Shown here piece after piece: positions 8,932 through 17,517 of a DNA stretch of 64,000 bases. The notes below the pieces were generated by a model. That model was not told where the DNA came from. It made no database searches and saw only the letters and a list, made by a program, of their open reading frames with translations. Source of the DNA: Streptomyces sp. ADI95-17 (GTDB taxonomy: Bacteria; Actinomycetota; Actinomycetes; Streptomycetales; Streptomycetaceae). The stretch is taken from NCBI RefSeq assembly GCF_003846175.1, contig NZ_ML123054.1, forward strand, positions 45,855 to 109,854, given 5' to 3'. Numbering within the stretch: the first letter of the stretch is position 1; each line of letters starts with the position of its first letter. Made by a program: the position numbers and the translations under genes.

Positions 8932-10038
8932 GTGGCAGTCGTCGATATTTCCGAAGAGCTGAAGTCCCTCTCCTCGACCATGGGGTCGATCGAGGCCGTC
9001 CTGGACCTGGATGCGCTGAGGGCGGACATCGCCGCGCTCGAGGAGCAGGCGGCCGCGCCTTCCCTCTGGGACGACCCCGAGGCGGCGCAGAAGATCACCA
9101 GCAAGCTTTCGCACCTCCAGGCCGAGGTCCGCAAGACCGAGGCCCTCCGCGGCCGGATCGACGATCTCGAAGTCCTCTTCGAGCTCGCCCAGGACGAGGG
9201 CGACGCCGACGCCCTGGCCGAGGCCGAGTCCGAGCTGGAGTCGGTCCGCAAGGCGCTGGACGAGATGGAGGTCCGTACGCTCCTCTCCGGCGAGTACGAC
9301 TCCCGCGAGGCCCTGGTCAACATCCGCGCCGAGGCCGGTGGCGTGGACGCGGCCGACTTCGCCGAGAAGCTCCAGCGCATGTACATCCGCTGGGCCGAGC
9401 GGCACGGCTACAAGACCGAGGTCTACGAGACGTCGTACGCGGAGGAGGCCGGCATCAAGTCGACCACCTTCGCCGTCCAGGTGCCGTACGCCTACGGCAC
9501 GCTCTCCGTCGAGCAGGGCACCCACCGGCTCGTCCGGATCTCGCCCTTCGACAACCAGGGCCGCCGCCAGACGTCCTTCGCGGGCGTCGAGGTGCTGCCG
9601 GTGGTCGAGCAGACCGACCACATCGAGATCGACGAGTCCGAGCTGCGCGTGGACGTGTACCGCTCGTCGGGCCCCGGCGGCCAGGGCGTCAACACCACGG
9701 ACTCGGCGGTCCGTCTGACCCACCTCCCGACCGGCATCGTGGTCTCCTGCCAGAACGAGCGCTCGCAGATCCAGAACAAGGCATCCGCGATGAACGTCCT
9801 CCAGGCGAAGCTCCTCGAACGCCGACGCCAGGAGGAGCAGGCCAAGATGGACGCCCTCAAGGGCGACGGCGGCAACTCCTGGGGCAACCAGATGCGGTCG
9901 TACGTCCTGCACCCGTACCAGATGGTCAAGGACCTGCGTACGGAGTTCGAGATGGGCAACCCGGAAGCGGTCTTCAACGGCGAGATCGACGGCTTCCTGG
10001 AGGCGGGCATCCGCTGGCGCAAGCAGCGGGAGAAGTAG
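8932..10038 (+). CDS. prfB: Peptide chain release factor 2
   Basis: RF2 recognises UGA and UAA stop codons in the ribosomal A site and triggers peptide release. The 368-residue protein has the tripeptide anticodon SPF in RISPFDNQGRRQTSFA (about residue 204) and the catalytic GGQ in SGPGGQGVNTTDSAVR (about residue 249). The GTG at 8932 fits the family N-terminus. Unlike the E. coli gene, the reading frame is continuous, so there is no autoregulatory frameshift at an internal UGA. A strong terminator follows. Confidence 0.97.
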   Translation: MAVVDISEELKSLSSTMGSIEAVLDLDALRADIAALEEQAAAPSLWDDPEAAQKITSKLSHLQAEVRKTEALRGRIDDLEVLFELAQDEGDADALAEAESELESVRKALDEMEVRTLLSGEYDSREALVNIRAEAGGVDAADFAEKLQRMYIRWAERHGYKTEVYETSYAEEAGIKSTTFAVQVPYAYGTLSVEQGTHRLVRISPFDNQGRRQTSFAGVEVLPVVEQTDHIEIDESELRVDVYRSSGPGGQGVNTTDSAVRLTHLPTGIVVSCQNERSQIQNKASAMNVLQAKLLERRRQEEQAKMDALKGDGGNSWGNQMRSYVLHPYQMVKDLRTEFEMGNPEAVFNGEIDGFLEAGIRWRKQREK

Positions 10039-10417
10039 GAACGGCAAGCGTTCACGGCGGTGCCGGAAACCCTGCGGGGTCTCCGGCACCGCCGTTTTCG
10101 TCGGGCGCACGGGGCAGTCCCCGAAGGGGAGTTGGAGTTCCGGGTTGCGCGGGAGCTGTGGTGAGTCCGTCACAGTCGTGACTCCGAATGGAGACCAACT
10201 CCCTTCAAATCGGTTCATATTGCACGGAACGGCCTTGACGTAGTCCTTAACTGTGGACAGGGTGCTAGGGCAGCATGCGTATGTCTGGGACGGGTGTGAA
10301 CGGGGGCGGGCGGCATGACCACGGCTCCATGTGGCGCTGTTCGGAGCGAACCCCGCAGAGCCGGGGCCCGCATATGGCTGCTCCACTGACGAGAACAGCT
10401 ACTGGGGGTAGCAGCAC
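10039..10417. other. Intergenic region between prfB and the LAETG protein gene
   Basis: These 379 bases carry the prfB terminator and then the leader of the repeat-protein gene. The leader includes a TTGACG at 10235-10240, but no well-spaced -10 is obvious; a TAGGGC at 10266-10271 lies further away than usual. I see no RNA gene or small coding region with convincing support. Confidence 0.5.
10055..10098 (+). terminator. Intrinsic terminator after prfB
   Basis: CGGCGGTGCCGG (10055-10066) and CCGGCACCGCCG (10083-10094) form a perfect 12-base-pair stem, followed directly by TTTT. It lies 16 bases after the prfB stop codon. Confidence 0.85.
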
Positions 10418-11341
10418 ATGACGAAGAAGACGCGAGTCCGCGTCGCGCGGATCGCCGCGGGTGCGGTCATCGCCGCGGGCGCCTCGCTCACCGCCGCCGG
10501 TGCGGCTTCGGCGGTCGGGATCGGTGTCGACCTCGGCGGCATCTCCGCGAAGGCGGAGGCCGACGAGAGCGGCCTGGGTATCGACGCCGACATCAAGTCT
10601 CCCGAGGGTGACTCCGACGGCGGCGGCGACCTGGGCGGCGTGGACGCCGGGACCGACGCGGGTACCGACGCCGGTACCGATGCGGGTACGGACGCCGGGA
10701 CCGACGCGGGCACCGACGCCGGTACGGACGCGGGTACGGACGCCGGGACCGATGCGGGCACCGATGCGGGTACGGACGCCGGGACCGACGCGGGCACCGA
10801 CGCCGGTACGGACGCGGGCACCGACGCCGGAACCGATGCGGGTACGGACGCCGGTACGGACGCGGGCACCGACGCCGGTACGGACGCCGGAACCGACGCC
10901 GGAAACGACAACGGCGGCAACGGCAACAACGGTGGCAACGGCAACGGCGGCCACGACAACGGCGGTGGCAACGGCAACGGTGGCCACCAGTCCGGCGGCA
11001 ACGGCAGCAACGGCGGCAACGGCAACGGCGGTAACGGATCCTCCGGCAACGGTGGCACGGACAACGGCGGCACCACCGGTAACGGCGGTACCACCGGCTC
11101 CGCCACCGGCGGCGACACCGGCAACTGCACCGTCGACCTCGACGGCGCGAACTGCGCGGACAACACCACTCCCGACTCCGCCGGCAACCAGCCGGTCGAG
11201 CAGGGCAAGGGCAAGGACGAGCTCGCCGAGACCGGTGCCGCCGAGACCACGTTCCTGCTGGTCGGCGCCGCGACGATGATCGCCGGAGGCATCGGCTTCC
11301 GGGTCATGCCGCGCCTGATGAACGGCCGTACGGTCGCCTAA
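10418..11341 (+). CDS. Secreted repeat protein with LAETG sortase signal
   Basis: This is a secreted, probably cell-wall-anchored protein of 307 residues. It begins with a signal peptide (basic start, then a hydrophobic run to about ASA). Residues 78-161 are exactly 21 copies of GTDA. A low-complexity Gly/Asn region follows. Then comes the sorting signal: LAETG at 269-273, a hydrophobic helix and a basic tail. LAxTG is the motif used by class E sortases of high-GC actinobacteria, so covalent anchoring to peptidoglycan is likely. No sortase gene is adjacent. The function of the repeat is unknown; an acidic, flexible, Thr-rich spacer that could be glycosylated is plausible. Start is ATG 10418. 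Confidence 0.85.
   Translation: MTKKTRVRVARIAAGAVIAAGASLTAAGAASAVGIGVDLGGISAKAEADESGLGIDADIKSPEGDSDGGGDLGGVDAGTDAGTDAGTDAGTDAGTDAGTDAGTDAGTDAGTDAGTDAGTDAGTDAGTDAGTDAGTDAGTDAGTDAGTDAGTDAGTDAGTDAGNDNGGNGNNGGNGNGGHDNGGGNGNGGHQSGGNGSNGGNGNGGNGSSGNGGTDNGGTTGNGGTTGSATGGDTGNCTVDLDGANCADNTTPDSAGNQPVEQGKGKDELAETGAAETTFLLVGAATMIAGGIGFRVMPRLMNGRTVA
10649..10900 (+). repeat. 21 tandem copies of a 12-base unit encoding GTDA
   Basis: The stretch is exactly 252 bases long and reads as 21 Gly-Thr-Asp-Ala units. Synonymous differences (GGG/GGT/GGC/GGA, GAC/GAT, GCC/GCG) occur in recurring blocks, which suggests growth by duplication of multi-unit segments. Copy number probably varies between strains. Confidence 0.95.
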
Positions 11342-11369
11342 GGGTCACCTGCGGTAACAGAGCGACACA

Positions 11370-11407
11370 GAGGGGCCCGGGACGCCGATCGGCATCCCGG
11401 GCCCCTC
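11370..11407. terminator. Bidirectional terminator between convergent genes
   Basis: GAGGGGCCCGGGA at 11370-11382 pairs with TCCCGGGCCCCTC at 11395-11407, with a further GCC/GGC pairing in the loop. It sits between the plus-strand LAETG gene and the minus-strand zinc-ribbon gene, so it can end transcription from both sides. There is no long T tract. Confidence 0.7.
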
Positions 11408-11485
11408 CACGTACACGTCCCGACGCCTGCGGGCGACCGGGTGGAGCGCGCGGTCATATGTCCGCGCAGCTACTTGCCCGCGCGG

Positions 11486-11686
11486 CTACACGCTCTGGTG
11501 CGCCAGCAGCGCCAGCGCGCCCAGCAACACCACCAGCAGGGCCACCAGCATCACCGGGTTCAGCCCGGCGAACATTCCCTGCTCCTGTTCCTGCTGCAGC
11601 CGCGCACGGCTCGCCCGGCACACGGGGCAACGGCCCTCGTTGACGGGCGCCGCGCAGTTCGCGCACACCAGTCGGTCATAGGTCAT
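11486..11686 (-). CDS. Small zinc-ribbon membrane protein
   Basis: This 66-residue protein has an N-terminal zinc ribbon with two CxxC knuckles (CANC and CPVC, about residues 7-24), a short Gln/Glu-rich helix and a C-terminal membrane helix (VMLVALLVVLLGALALLA). It is probably anchored in the membrane with the ribbon in the cytoplasm. The ATG at 11686 was chosen because GAGGAGGAAA lies directly upstream; the longer reading frame adds residues with no coding character. Its role is unknown. Confidence 0.75.
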   Translation of the reverse strand: MTYDRLVCANCAAPVNEGRCPVCRASRARLQQEQEQGMFAGLNPVMLVALLVVLLGALALLAHQSV

Positions 11687-11955
11687 GCGCTTTCCTCCTC
11701 CCGCGCGGCGGAGCCGCATACGCTTTCTCTCCGCACAACGCTCATGGAAACGCAACCGTTCCCCCTACCACTGTGCCAGCTCGCGCGGATTTCGGCGCGG
11801 CCCGCCGGACATCACCCGTTCCGTCGCGCTTCGGACCCGCGTCCGGCCGGTACCGTTCCGCCATAAATCGCCCATCCCCGGACGCGCGCCTGCACGCCTC
11901 AGTCCGGGTCGCGTATGGTCACGCACACCTACTCCCGGCCGACCGTGGTGCATCC

Positions 11956-12645
11956 GTGATCCGATTCGACAACGTCTCCAAGACCTACCCGAAGCAGAGC
12001 CGTCCCGCTCTACGGGATGTGTCTCTCGATATCGAGAAGGGCGAGTTCGTCTTCCTGGTGGGCTCATCCGGCTCCGGCAAGTCCACCTTCATGCGACTCA
12101 TCCTCCGTGAGGAGCGCGCCAGCCAGGGCATGGTCCACGTCCTGGGCAAGGACCTCGCGCGCCTGTCCAACTGGAAGGTGCCGCACATGCGGCGCCAGCT
12201 GGGCACCGTGTTCCAGGACTTCAGGCTCCTGCCCAACAAGACCGTTGCGGAGAACGTGGCGTTCGCCCAGGAGGTCATCGGAAAGCCGCGCGGCGAGATC
12301 CGCAAGGCGGTGCCCCAGGTTCTCGACCTGGTCGGCCTCGGTGGCAAGGAGGACCGGATGCCCGGTGAGCTCTCCGGTGGTGAGCAGCAGCGCGTGGCGA
12401 TCGCGCGGGCGTTCGTGAACCGCCCCATGCTGCTGATCGCGGACGAGCCGACCGGCAACCTCGACCCGCAGACCTCCGTCGGCATCATGAAGCTGCTGGA
12501 CCGGATCAACCGGACCGGTACCACCGTGATCATGGCGACCCACGACCAGAACATCGTCGACCAGATGCGCAAGCGCGTCATCGAGCTGGAGCAGGGCCGT
12601 CTCGTACGTGACCAGGCCCGCGGCGTCTACGGCTACCAGCACTGA
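11956..12645 (+). CDS. ftsE: Cell division ATP-binding protein FtsE
   Basis: FtsE is the cytoplasmic ATPase of the FtsEX complex, which in other bacteria controls cell-wall hydrolases at division sites. The protein has 229 residues with Walker A GSSGSGKST, Q-loop FQDFRLLPNKTV, signature LSGGEQQR, Walker B LLIADEPTGNLD and the H-loop ATHD. GTG 11956 gives MIRFDNVSKTY, the usual family start. ftsX follows after 23 bases, so the two are co-transcribed. Confidence 0.96.
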   Translation: MIRFDNVSKTYPKQSRPALRDVSLDIEKGEFVFLVGSSGSGKSTFMRLILREERASQGMVHVLGKDLARLSNWKVPHMRRQLGTVFQDFRLLPNKTVAENVAFAQEVIGKPRGEIRKAVPQVLDLVGLGGKEDRMPGELSGGEQQRVAIARAFVNRPMLLIADEPTGNLDPQTSVGIMKLLDRINRTGTTVIMATHDQNIVDQMRKRVIELEQGRLVRDQARGVYGYQH

Positions 12646-12668
12646 GCATCGAGCACTGAAAGGACGCC

Positions 12669-13586
12669 ATGCGCGCCCAGTTCGTCCTGTCGGAGATCGG
12701 CGTCGGCCTCCGTCGCAACCTCACGATGACCTTCGCCGTCGTCGTCTCCGTCGCCCTCTCGCTCGCCCTGTTCGGCGGCGCGCTGCTCATGCGCGAGCAG
12801 GTCAGCACGATGAAGGACTACTGGTACGACAAGGTCAACGTCTCGATCTTCCTCTGCAGCAAGAGCGATGTGACCTCGACGCCCAAGTGTGCCAAGGGTG
12901 CCGTCACGGCGGAGCAGAAGAAGCAGATCGAGGGCGACCTCCACAAGATGGACGTCGTCGACACGGTCACGTACGAGTCCGCCGACCAGGCGTACAAGCA
13001 CTACCAGGACCAGTTCGGCGACTCGCCCATGGCGAGCAACATCACGCCGGACCAGATGCAGGAGTCGTTCCGGGTCAAGCTCCACGACCCGAAGAAGTAC
13101 AAGGTCGTCGCCACCGCCTTCGCCGGCCGTGACGGGGTGCAGTCCGTCCAGGACCAGAGAAGCATCCTGGACAACCTCTTCCAGCTGATGAACGGCATGA
13201 ATGTGGCCGCCCTCTTCGTGATGGCGCTGATGCTGGTCATCGCGCTGATGCTGATCGTGAACACCGTCCGGGTGTCCGCGTTCAGCCGACGGCGCGAGAC
13301 CGGCATCATGCGGCTCGTCGGGGCCTCGGGCTTCTACATCCAGATGCCGTTCATCATGGAGGCTGCGTTCGCCGGTCTCATCGGTGGTGTCCTGGCCTGC
13401 GTGATGCTGCTGGCGGGCCGGTACTTCCTGATCGACGGCGGCCTGGCACTCCAGAGCAAGCTGAATCTGATCGACTTCATCGGCTGGGACGCGGTCTTCA
13501 CCAAGCTGCCCCTGGTCCTGGCGATCGGCCTGCTGATGCCCGCCGTTGCCGCGCTCTTCGCGCTCCGCAAGTACCTCAAGGTGTGA
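12669..13586 (+). CDS. ftsX: Cell division membrane protein FtsX
   Basis: FtsX is the membrane partner of FtsE. The 305-residue protein starts in the cytoplasm (MRAQFVLSEIGVGLRRN) and crosses the membrane near residues 20-40. It then has an external domain to about 170 with two cysteines (CSKSDVTSTPKCAKG) that could form a disulfide. Three further helices follow, in the FtsX-like permease pattern. The external domain would contact a cell-wall hydrolase or its activator. ATG 12669 has AAAGGA upstream. Confidence 0.96.
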   Translation: MRAQFVLSEIGVGLRRNLTMTFAVVVSVALSLALFGGALLMREQVSTMKDYWYDKVNVSIFLCSKSDVTSTPKCAKGAVTAEQKKQIEGDLHKMDVVDTVTYESADQAYKHYQDQFGDSPMASNITPDQMQESFRVKLHDPKKYKVVATAFAGRDGVQSVQDQRSILDNLFQLMNGMNVAALFVMALMLVIALMLIVNTVRVSAFSRRRETGIMRLVGASGFYIQMPFIMEAAFAGLIGGVLACVMLLAGRYFLIDGGLALQSKLNLIDFIGWDAVFTKLPLVLAIGLLMPAVAALFALRKYLKV

Positions 13587-13590
13587 CAAG

Positions 13591-13634
13591 CGCCCCCCGG
13601 CCGCGCGGCCAACCGGCCGTGCGGCCGGGGGGCG
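13591..13634 (+). terminator. Terminator after ftsX
   Basis: A 20-base arm at 13591-13610 pairs with 13615-13634 with one mismatch around an AACC loop, followed by TTGTCC. It starts four bases after the ftsX stop. Confidence 0.75.
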
Positions 13635-13653
13635 TTGTCCTAGACTCGGCGCC

Positions 13654-14862
13654 ATGTCGGGCCCCACGCAGTGTTTCGGGCCCCGCGGCGTGCGCCGCGG
13701 GGCGGCTCTGACATTGGTTTTCGCCGGTGTGCTGGCCACCGCCGCGGTCACCGGCTCGCTGCCGCGCGGCAGCGGGAAGTCCGAGTCCTTCGCGACCCGT
13801 TCCGTGGCCTCCACCGTCGACCGCGACGAGGTGGCGGACGCCGCCGCGCGGGCCGTGGCCGACGGCAAGTCCGGCAAGGAGGCGGCCGAGGAGGTCGTCA
13901 GCCGCAGCGGCGACCGCTGGGGCGCGGTGTACGACGAGCGGCAGTACGAGGAGTTCGAGCAGGCCCTGGACGGCTCGTACACCGGCGTCGGGATCTCCGC
14001 GAAGCGCTCCGCCGACGGGCAGGTCGAGGTGGCCCGGGTACAGCCCGGCAGCCCCGCCGACCGGGCCGGCATCGAGCCCGGCGACCTGCTCCGTACGATC
14101 GACGGCCAGCGGGTCGACAGGCGTCCCGTGGCCGAGGTCGTCGCCCTGCTGCGCGGGGACCGTACGGAGGCCGCCGAGGGCTCCACCGTTGTCCTGGGCG
14201 TCGCGCGCGGCGACCGCCGGCGGACCGAGACACTGCACCGGGCCAGACTCACCACCGAGCCCGTGACCGTGCGACGACTGGGACCGCCCCGCTCCGCCGC
14301 CTCCTCTTCTTCCTCCTCTTCCTCCGGGGCCGTGATGATCGAGGTCGACTCGTTCACCAGGGGCTCGGGCGCCAAGGTCCGTGACGCGGTCCGGGGCGCC
14401 CCGTCCGACGCCGGGGTGCTGCTCGACCTCCGCGGCAACTCCGGCGGCCTGGTCACCGAGGCCGTCACCGCCGCCTCCGCCTTCCTGGACGGCGGCCTGG
14501 TCGCCACGTACGACGTGCACGGCGAGCAGCGCGCCCTGTACGCGGAGCCGGGCGGCGACACCGAACGCCCCCTCGTCGTCCTGGTCGACGGCGGCACGAT
14601 GAGCGCCGCCGAACTCCTCACCGGTGCCCTCCAGGACCGGGGCCGCGCCGTCACCGTCGGCTCACGGACCTTCGGCAAGGGATCGGTCCAGATGCCGAGC
14701 AAGCTCCCGGGCGGCTCGGTGGCCGAGCTGACCGTGGGCCACTACCGCACCCCGGCGGGGCGCAGCGTCGACGAACGCGGCATCACCCCGGACCTCACGG
14801 TCGACTCGAAGGCCGAGCAGCGGGCCGAAACAGTATTGAGTGGCCTCGGGGGTGGGTCGTAG
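13654..14862 (+). CDS. S41 carboxyl-terminal processing peptidase
   Basis: This 402-residue exported serine protease has one N-terminal hydrophobic segment (LTLVFAGVLATAAVTG), a linker helix region, a PDZ domain (about 100-185, with YTGVGISAK and GIEPGDLLRTIDG) and the S41 catalytic domain. The Ser/Lys dyad is visible: Ser317 in GTMSAAE and Lys342 in FGKGSVQ, 25 residues apart as in tail-specific proteases. A Ser-only run separates PDZ and protease parts. It probably trims or degrades envelope proteins. Its place between ftsX and smpB matches S. coelicolor as I recall it. Confidence 0.92.
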   Translation: MSGPTQCFGPRGVRRGAALTLVFAGVLATAAVTGSLPRGSGKSESFATRSVASTVDRDEVADAAARAVADGKSGKEAAEEVVSRSGDRWGAVYDERQYEEFEQALDGSYTGVGISAKRSADGQVEVARVQPGSPADRAGIEPGDLLRTIDGQRVDRRPVAEVVALLRGDRTEAAEGSTVVLGVARGDRRRTETLHRARLTTEPVTVRRLGPPRSAASSSSSSSSGAVMIEVDSFTRGSGAKVRDAVRGAPSDAGVLLDLRGNSGGLVTEAVTAASAFLDGGLVATYDVHGEQRALYAEPGGDTERPLVVLVDGGTMSAAELLTGALQDRGRAVTVGSRTFGKGSVQMPSKLPGGSVAELTVGHYRTPAGRSVDERGITPDLTVDSKAEQRAETVLSGLGGGS

Positions 14863-14880
14863 TGCGAAAATGGCCGCACT

Positions 14881-15369
14881 ATGGCTAAGGAAAAGGACAC
14901 GGGGCGCAAGCTCATCGCGCAGAACAAGAAGGCGCGGCACGACTACCACATCCTCGACACCTACGAGTGCGGTCTCGTGCTCATGGGCACCGAGGTCAAG
15001 TCGCTGCGGCTGGGCCGGGCCTCCCTGGTGGACGGCTTCGTCCAGATCGACCGCGGCGAGGCGTGGCTGCACAACATCCATGTCCCCGAGTACGTGCAGG
15101 GGACCTGGACCAACCACTCGGCCAAGCGGAAGCGCAAGTTGCTGATGCACCGGGCCGAGATCGACAAGCTGGAGTCGAAGTCGGGCGAGACCGGCCACAC
15201 GATCGTGCCGCTCGCGCTGTACTTCAAGGACGGCCGGGTCAAGGTCGAGATCGCGCTCGCCAAGGGCAAGAAGGAGTACGACAAGCGCCAGACCCTCCGC
15301 GAGAAGCAGGACACGAGGGAGACCAACCGCGCGATCTCGGCGGCGCGCAGGCGCCAGCGGAGCGCGTAG
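14881..15369 (+). CDS. smpB: SsrA-binding protein SmpB
   Basis: SmpB binds tmRNA and lets it enter stalled ribosomes, taking the place of the missing anticodon arm. The 162-residue protein has the typical ARHDYHILDTYECGLVL start, GTEVKSLR, and a basic C-terminal tail (DKRQTLREKQDTRETNRAI) that probes the mRNA channel. ATG 14881 lies 18 bases after the protease stop. The tmRNA gene follows about 120 bases downstream. Confidence 0.97.
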   Translation: MAKEKDTGRKLIAQNKKARHDYHILDTYECGLVLMGTEVKSLRLGRASLVDGFVQIDRGEAWLHNIHVPEYVQGTWTNHSAKRKRKLLMHRAEIDKLESKSGETGHTIVPLALYFKDGRVKVEIALAKGKKEYDKRQTLREKQDTRETNRAISAARRRQRSA

Positions 15370-15487
15370 GACCGTGCCCGGCCCGGCTCCGCCGGGCGGC
15401 GGCAGGAATAGGCTGGCATCGTCGCGCGTTGGTCACGTACGATGGCACTGCACTCCACAGCGGGTGCACGCATTGAAAACAAAACAT

Positions 15488-15854
15488 GGGGATGATCGGT
15501 TTCGACAGCGGATGTCGAAGCAGGGGAAGCGTGTCGAGGAAGCGGCAATGATCTCGTAAACCATATGTCGCAACCAATAATCGCCAACACCAAGCGCGAT
15601 TCCTTCGCCCTCGCTGCCTAAGTAGCGACTTGCGAAGTGTCAGCCCGGGGGTGATCCCGACCCGGATCCTGGCATCATCAAGGGATCTAAACTTCTAGAC
15701 CCGGTCACGGGGCCTGGAAGGAAATCAAACAGTGACTGAGCCCGTCGGAGACTTGTTCGCGTGATCTCCGGGGCTGAGAAAAGCGCAGCGAACTGCACAC
15801 GGAGAAGCCCTGATTCTGCACCGTTGGACGCGGGTTCGATTCCCGCCATCTCCA
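15488..15854 (+). ncRNA. ssrA: Transfer-messenger RNA (tmRNA)
   Basis: tmRNA rescues stalled ribosomes and tags the nascent chain for proteolysis. The 5' end GGGGATG pairs with the 3' CATCTCC to form a tRNA-like acceptor arm with one G-U pair, followed by discriminator A; CCA is not fully encoded and must be added. The T arm has GGGTTCGATTCCC. The tag frame starts at GCC 15583 and reads ANTKRDSFALAA, then TAA at 15619-15621. The ALAA end is the ClpXP-type degron. It lies downstream of smpB and ends in a strong terminator at 15869-15909. Confidence 0.95.
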
Positions 15855-15868
15855 CAATTCCCATGTGA

Positions 15869-15909
15869 GCCTCTGCCCTGCGAATGTCTTCGCGGGGCAG
15901 AGGCGTTTT
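15869..15909 (+). terminator. Intrinsic terminator of tmRNA
   Basis: GCCTCTGCCCTGCG (15869-15882) pairs with CGCGGGGCAGAGGC (15891-15904) with one mismatch, and GTTTT follows. Confidence 0.85.
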
Positions 15910-16059
15910 CATGCCCGGCGTACGGGTGCCTCGGCGGCGCGGATGGCCGGCGGCAGCCCCCGCACGGCCCTGACCAGCGACAACGGCATGCGTGGCAGCT
16001 CCTGCTCGATCGCAGTGCTTGAATGGACCGACGTTCATGACTGAGTAAGGAGAAGTGCT

Positions 16060-16833
16060 GTGCCCCTGGTGTCTGTCGTGATGCCCGTGTACAACTCGGC
16101 GGCCACTCTCGGCGCGGCGGTCCGGTCGGTGCTCACGCAGACCCACAGCGACCTGGAGCTGCTGATCACCGACGACAAGTCGTCCGACGGCTCCATGGAC
16201 CTGCTCATGGAGTTCGCCCGGCAGGACGATCGCGTCCTGCCGGAATCGGCCCCCGAACAGGGCGGTGCCGGCCGGGCGCGCAACCTTGCCATCGAGCGGG
16301 CCCGGGGGGACTACGTCGCCTTTCTCGACAGTGACGACATGTGGCTTCCGGAGAAGACCGAGCGGCAACTCGATTTCGCTGCGGCAGGTGATGCGCCTCT
16401 GACGTTCACCTCCTACTACAAGATGGACGCCGATTATGAGGGTGAAAGCACTGATTTCATCCCGAATGGGCGTGTGGTCCGAGCGAGAGAGCGTGTGGAC
16501 TACCGCGCGATGCTGGTCCGGGACTACATCGGCGCACTGACCGCCATGTATGACCGCAACGCCCTTGGCACGCGGCTGATGCCGGAGATGCGGAAGAGGC
16601 AGGACTACGCCCTGTGGCTGTCGATCATGCGTGACGGTGCCGCCGCCCGGGGCCTCCTCGAACCGCTGGCGGTGTACAGGGCCCACCAGGCAGGTTCGCT
16701 GTCCTCCAACAAGCTGTCGCTCGTCCAGTACAACTGGGCGCTGTACCGCGAGCAGGAGAGTCTGTCGGTGCCCCGGGCGACGCGGGCGCTGACCGGTGCC
16801 GTGTGGCAGTCGCTGCGCAACTCGCGGATCTAG
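16060..16833 (+). CDS. Family 2 glycosyltransferase
   Basis: This 257-residue GT-A-fold enzyme moves a sugar from a nucleotide-sugar donor to an unknown acceptor. It shows the GT2 start VSVVMPVYNSAATL, the QTHSDLELLITDDKSSDGS strand and the metal-binding DSDD in VAFLDSDDMW. No membrane helix is seen. GTG 16060 has AAGGAG eight bases upstream. It stands alone, directly after tmRNA, and parts of it (around 16430-16480) are richer in A+T than its neighbours. Both points fit acquisition at the ssrA site, though no integrase remains. Confidence 0.85.
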   Translation: MPLVSVVMPVYNSAATLGAAVRSVLTQTHSDLELLITDDKSSDGSMDLLMEFARQDDRVLPESAPEQGGAGRARNLAIERARGDYVAFLDSDDMWLPEKTERQLDFAAAGDAPLTFTSYYKMDADYEGESTDFIPNGRVVRARERVDYRAMLVRDYIGALTAMYDRNALGTRLMPEMRKRQDYALWLSIMRDGAAARGLLEPLAVYRAHQAGSLSSNKLSLVQYNWALYREQESLSVPRATRALTGAVWQSLRNSRI

Positions 16834-16874
16834 GAAGCGGATCGCCTGTCAGACCTGTCTGGGATGGTCCGGAC

Positions 16875-17330
16875 ATGGAGATGACAATGCAGCTGACGAT
16901 CGACTGCTCGGATCCGCAGGCAATGGTGACTTTCTGGGCAGAGGCCCTGGGCTATGTGCCGGAGCCCCCGCCTGGCGGGCACGCCACGTGGCGTGCCTAC
17001 TGGGCGGCGATGGGGGTGCCCGAGGCGGAGCTGCCGGCCGGTGCCGGGGACATTCCGGAGTCGATCATCGATCCTGCGGGACGTGGGCCGAGGGTGTGGT
17101 TCCAGCAGGTTCCGGAGCCGAAGGCCGCCAAGAACCGGTGGCACTTCGACCTGAAGGCCGGTGGGGGCCGTGACGTCCCGCTGGACGTCCGCACGCAGCG
17201 GGTCAAGGCTGCGGTGGAACGGCTGGTCAAAGCCGGTGCCACGGTGCTGCGGATCAAGGACGAGCCGGGCATGGGGCTCTATGCCGCCGCCATGCAGGAC
17301 CCCGAGGGCAACGAATTCGACGTCGTCTGA
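16875..17330 (+). CDS. VOC (glyoxalase-like) family protein
   Basis: This 151-residue protein has the two-module VOC fold: an opening TIDCSDPQAMVTFWAEALGY and a second half ending MQDPEGNEFDVV. Members include metal-dependent dioxygenases, glyoxalases and antibiotic-binding resistance proteins. The sequence does not tell which applies. The start at 16875 is the first of two close ATGs and fits the family N-terminus; upstream residues do not look coding. Confidence 0.8.
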   Translation: MEMTMQLTIDCSDPQAMVTFWAEALGYVPEPPPGGHATWRAYWAAMGVPEAELPAGAGDIPESIIDPAGRGPRVWFQQVPEPKAAKNRWHFDLKAGGGRDVPLDVRTQRVKAAVERLVKAGATVLRIKDEPGMGLYAAAMQDPEGNEFDVV

Positions 17331-17462
17331 GGGCCGTCGCCCCGTAGCGGACGGAGAGCCCGTCGTACCTCGTGGCCGCTGCCCTGTGCTTTTCGGGTCG
17401 GCCGGTCCCGCACTCGACCGCATGGCGCTCGCGGTGATCCACCACCGGGGGCCGGATGCCGC

Positions 17463-17517
17463 GCACGCCGGGGGCCGGTTCCCTCGCACGCCGGGGGCCG
17501 GTTCCCTCGCACGCCGG
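17463..17517. repeat. 23-base tandem repeat at the end of the MFS gene
   Basis: Two exact 23-base copies (17463-17485 and 17486-17508) of a unit starting GCACGCCGGGGGCCGG are followed by a partial third copy (17509-17517). The array abuts the minus-strand stop codon of the MFS gene at 17518-17520. Similar words continue inside the gene end. Confidence 0.85.

Noticed and set aside
8932..10038. Programmed frameshift in prfB
   Set aside because: The reading frame is open from start to stop with no internal UGA near codon 25.
10649..10900. Regular 12-base repeats that could suggest a CRISPR array
   Set aside because: There are no spacers, the unit is in frame and encodes GTDA within a secreted protein.
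15855..16059. Phage integrase or att repeat at the tmRNA 3' end
   Set aside because: No integrase gene and no second copy of the ssrA 3' end were seen in the window.
16803..16874. N-terminal extension of the VOC gene
   Set aside because: The extra residues overlap the glycosyltransferase end and do not fit the family; ATG 16875 fits.
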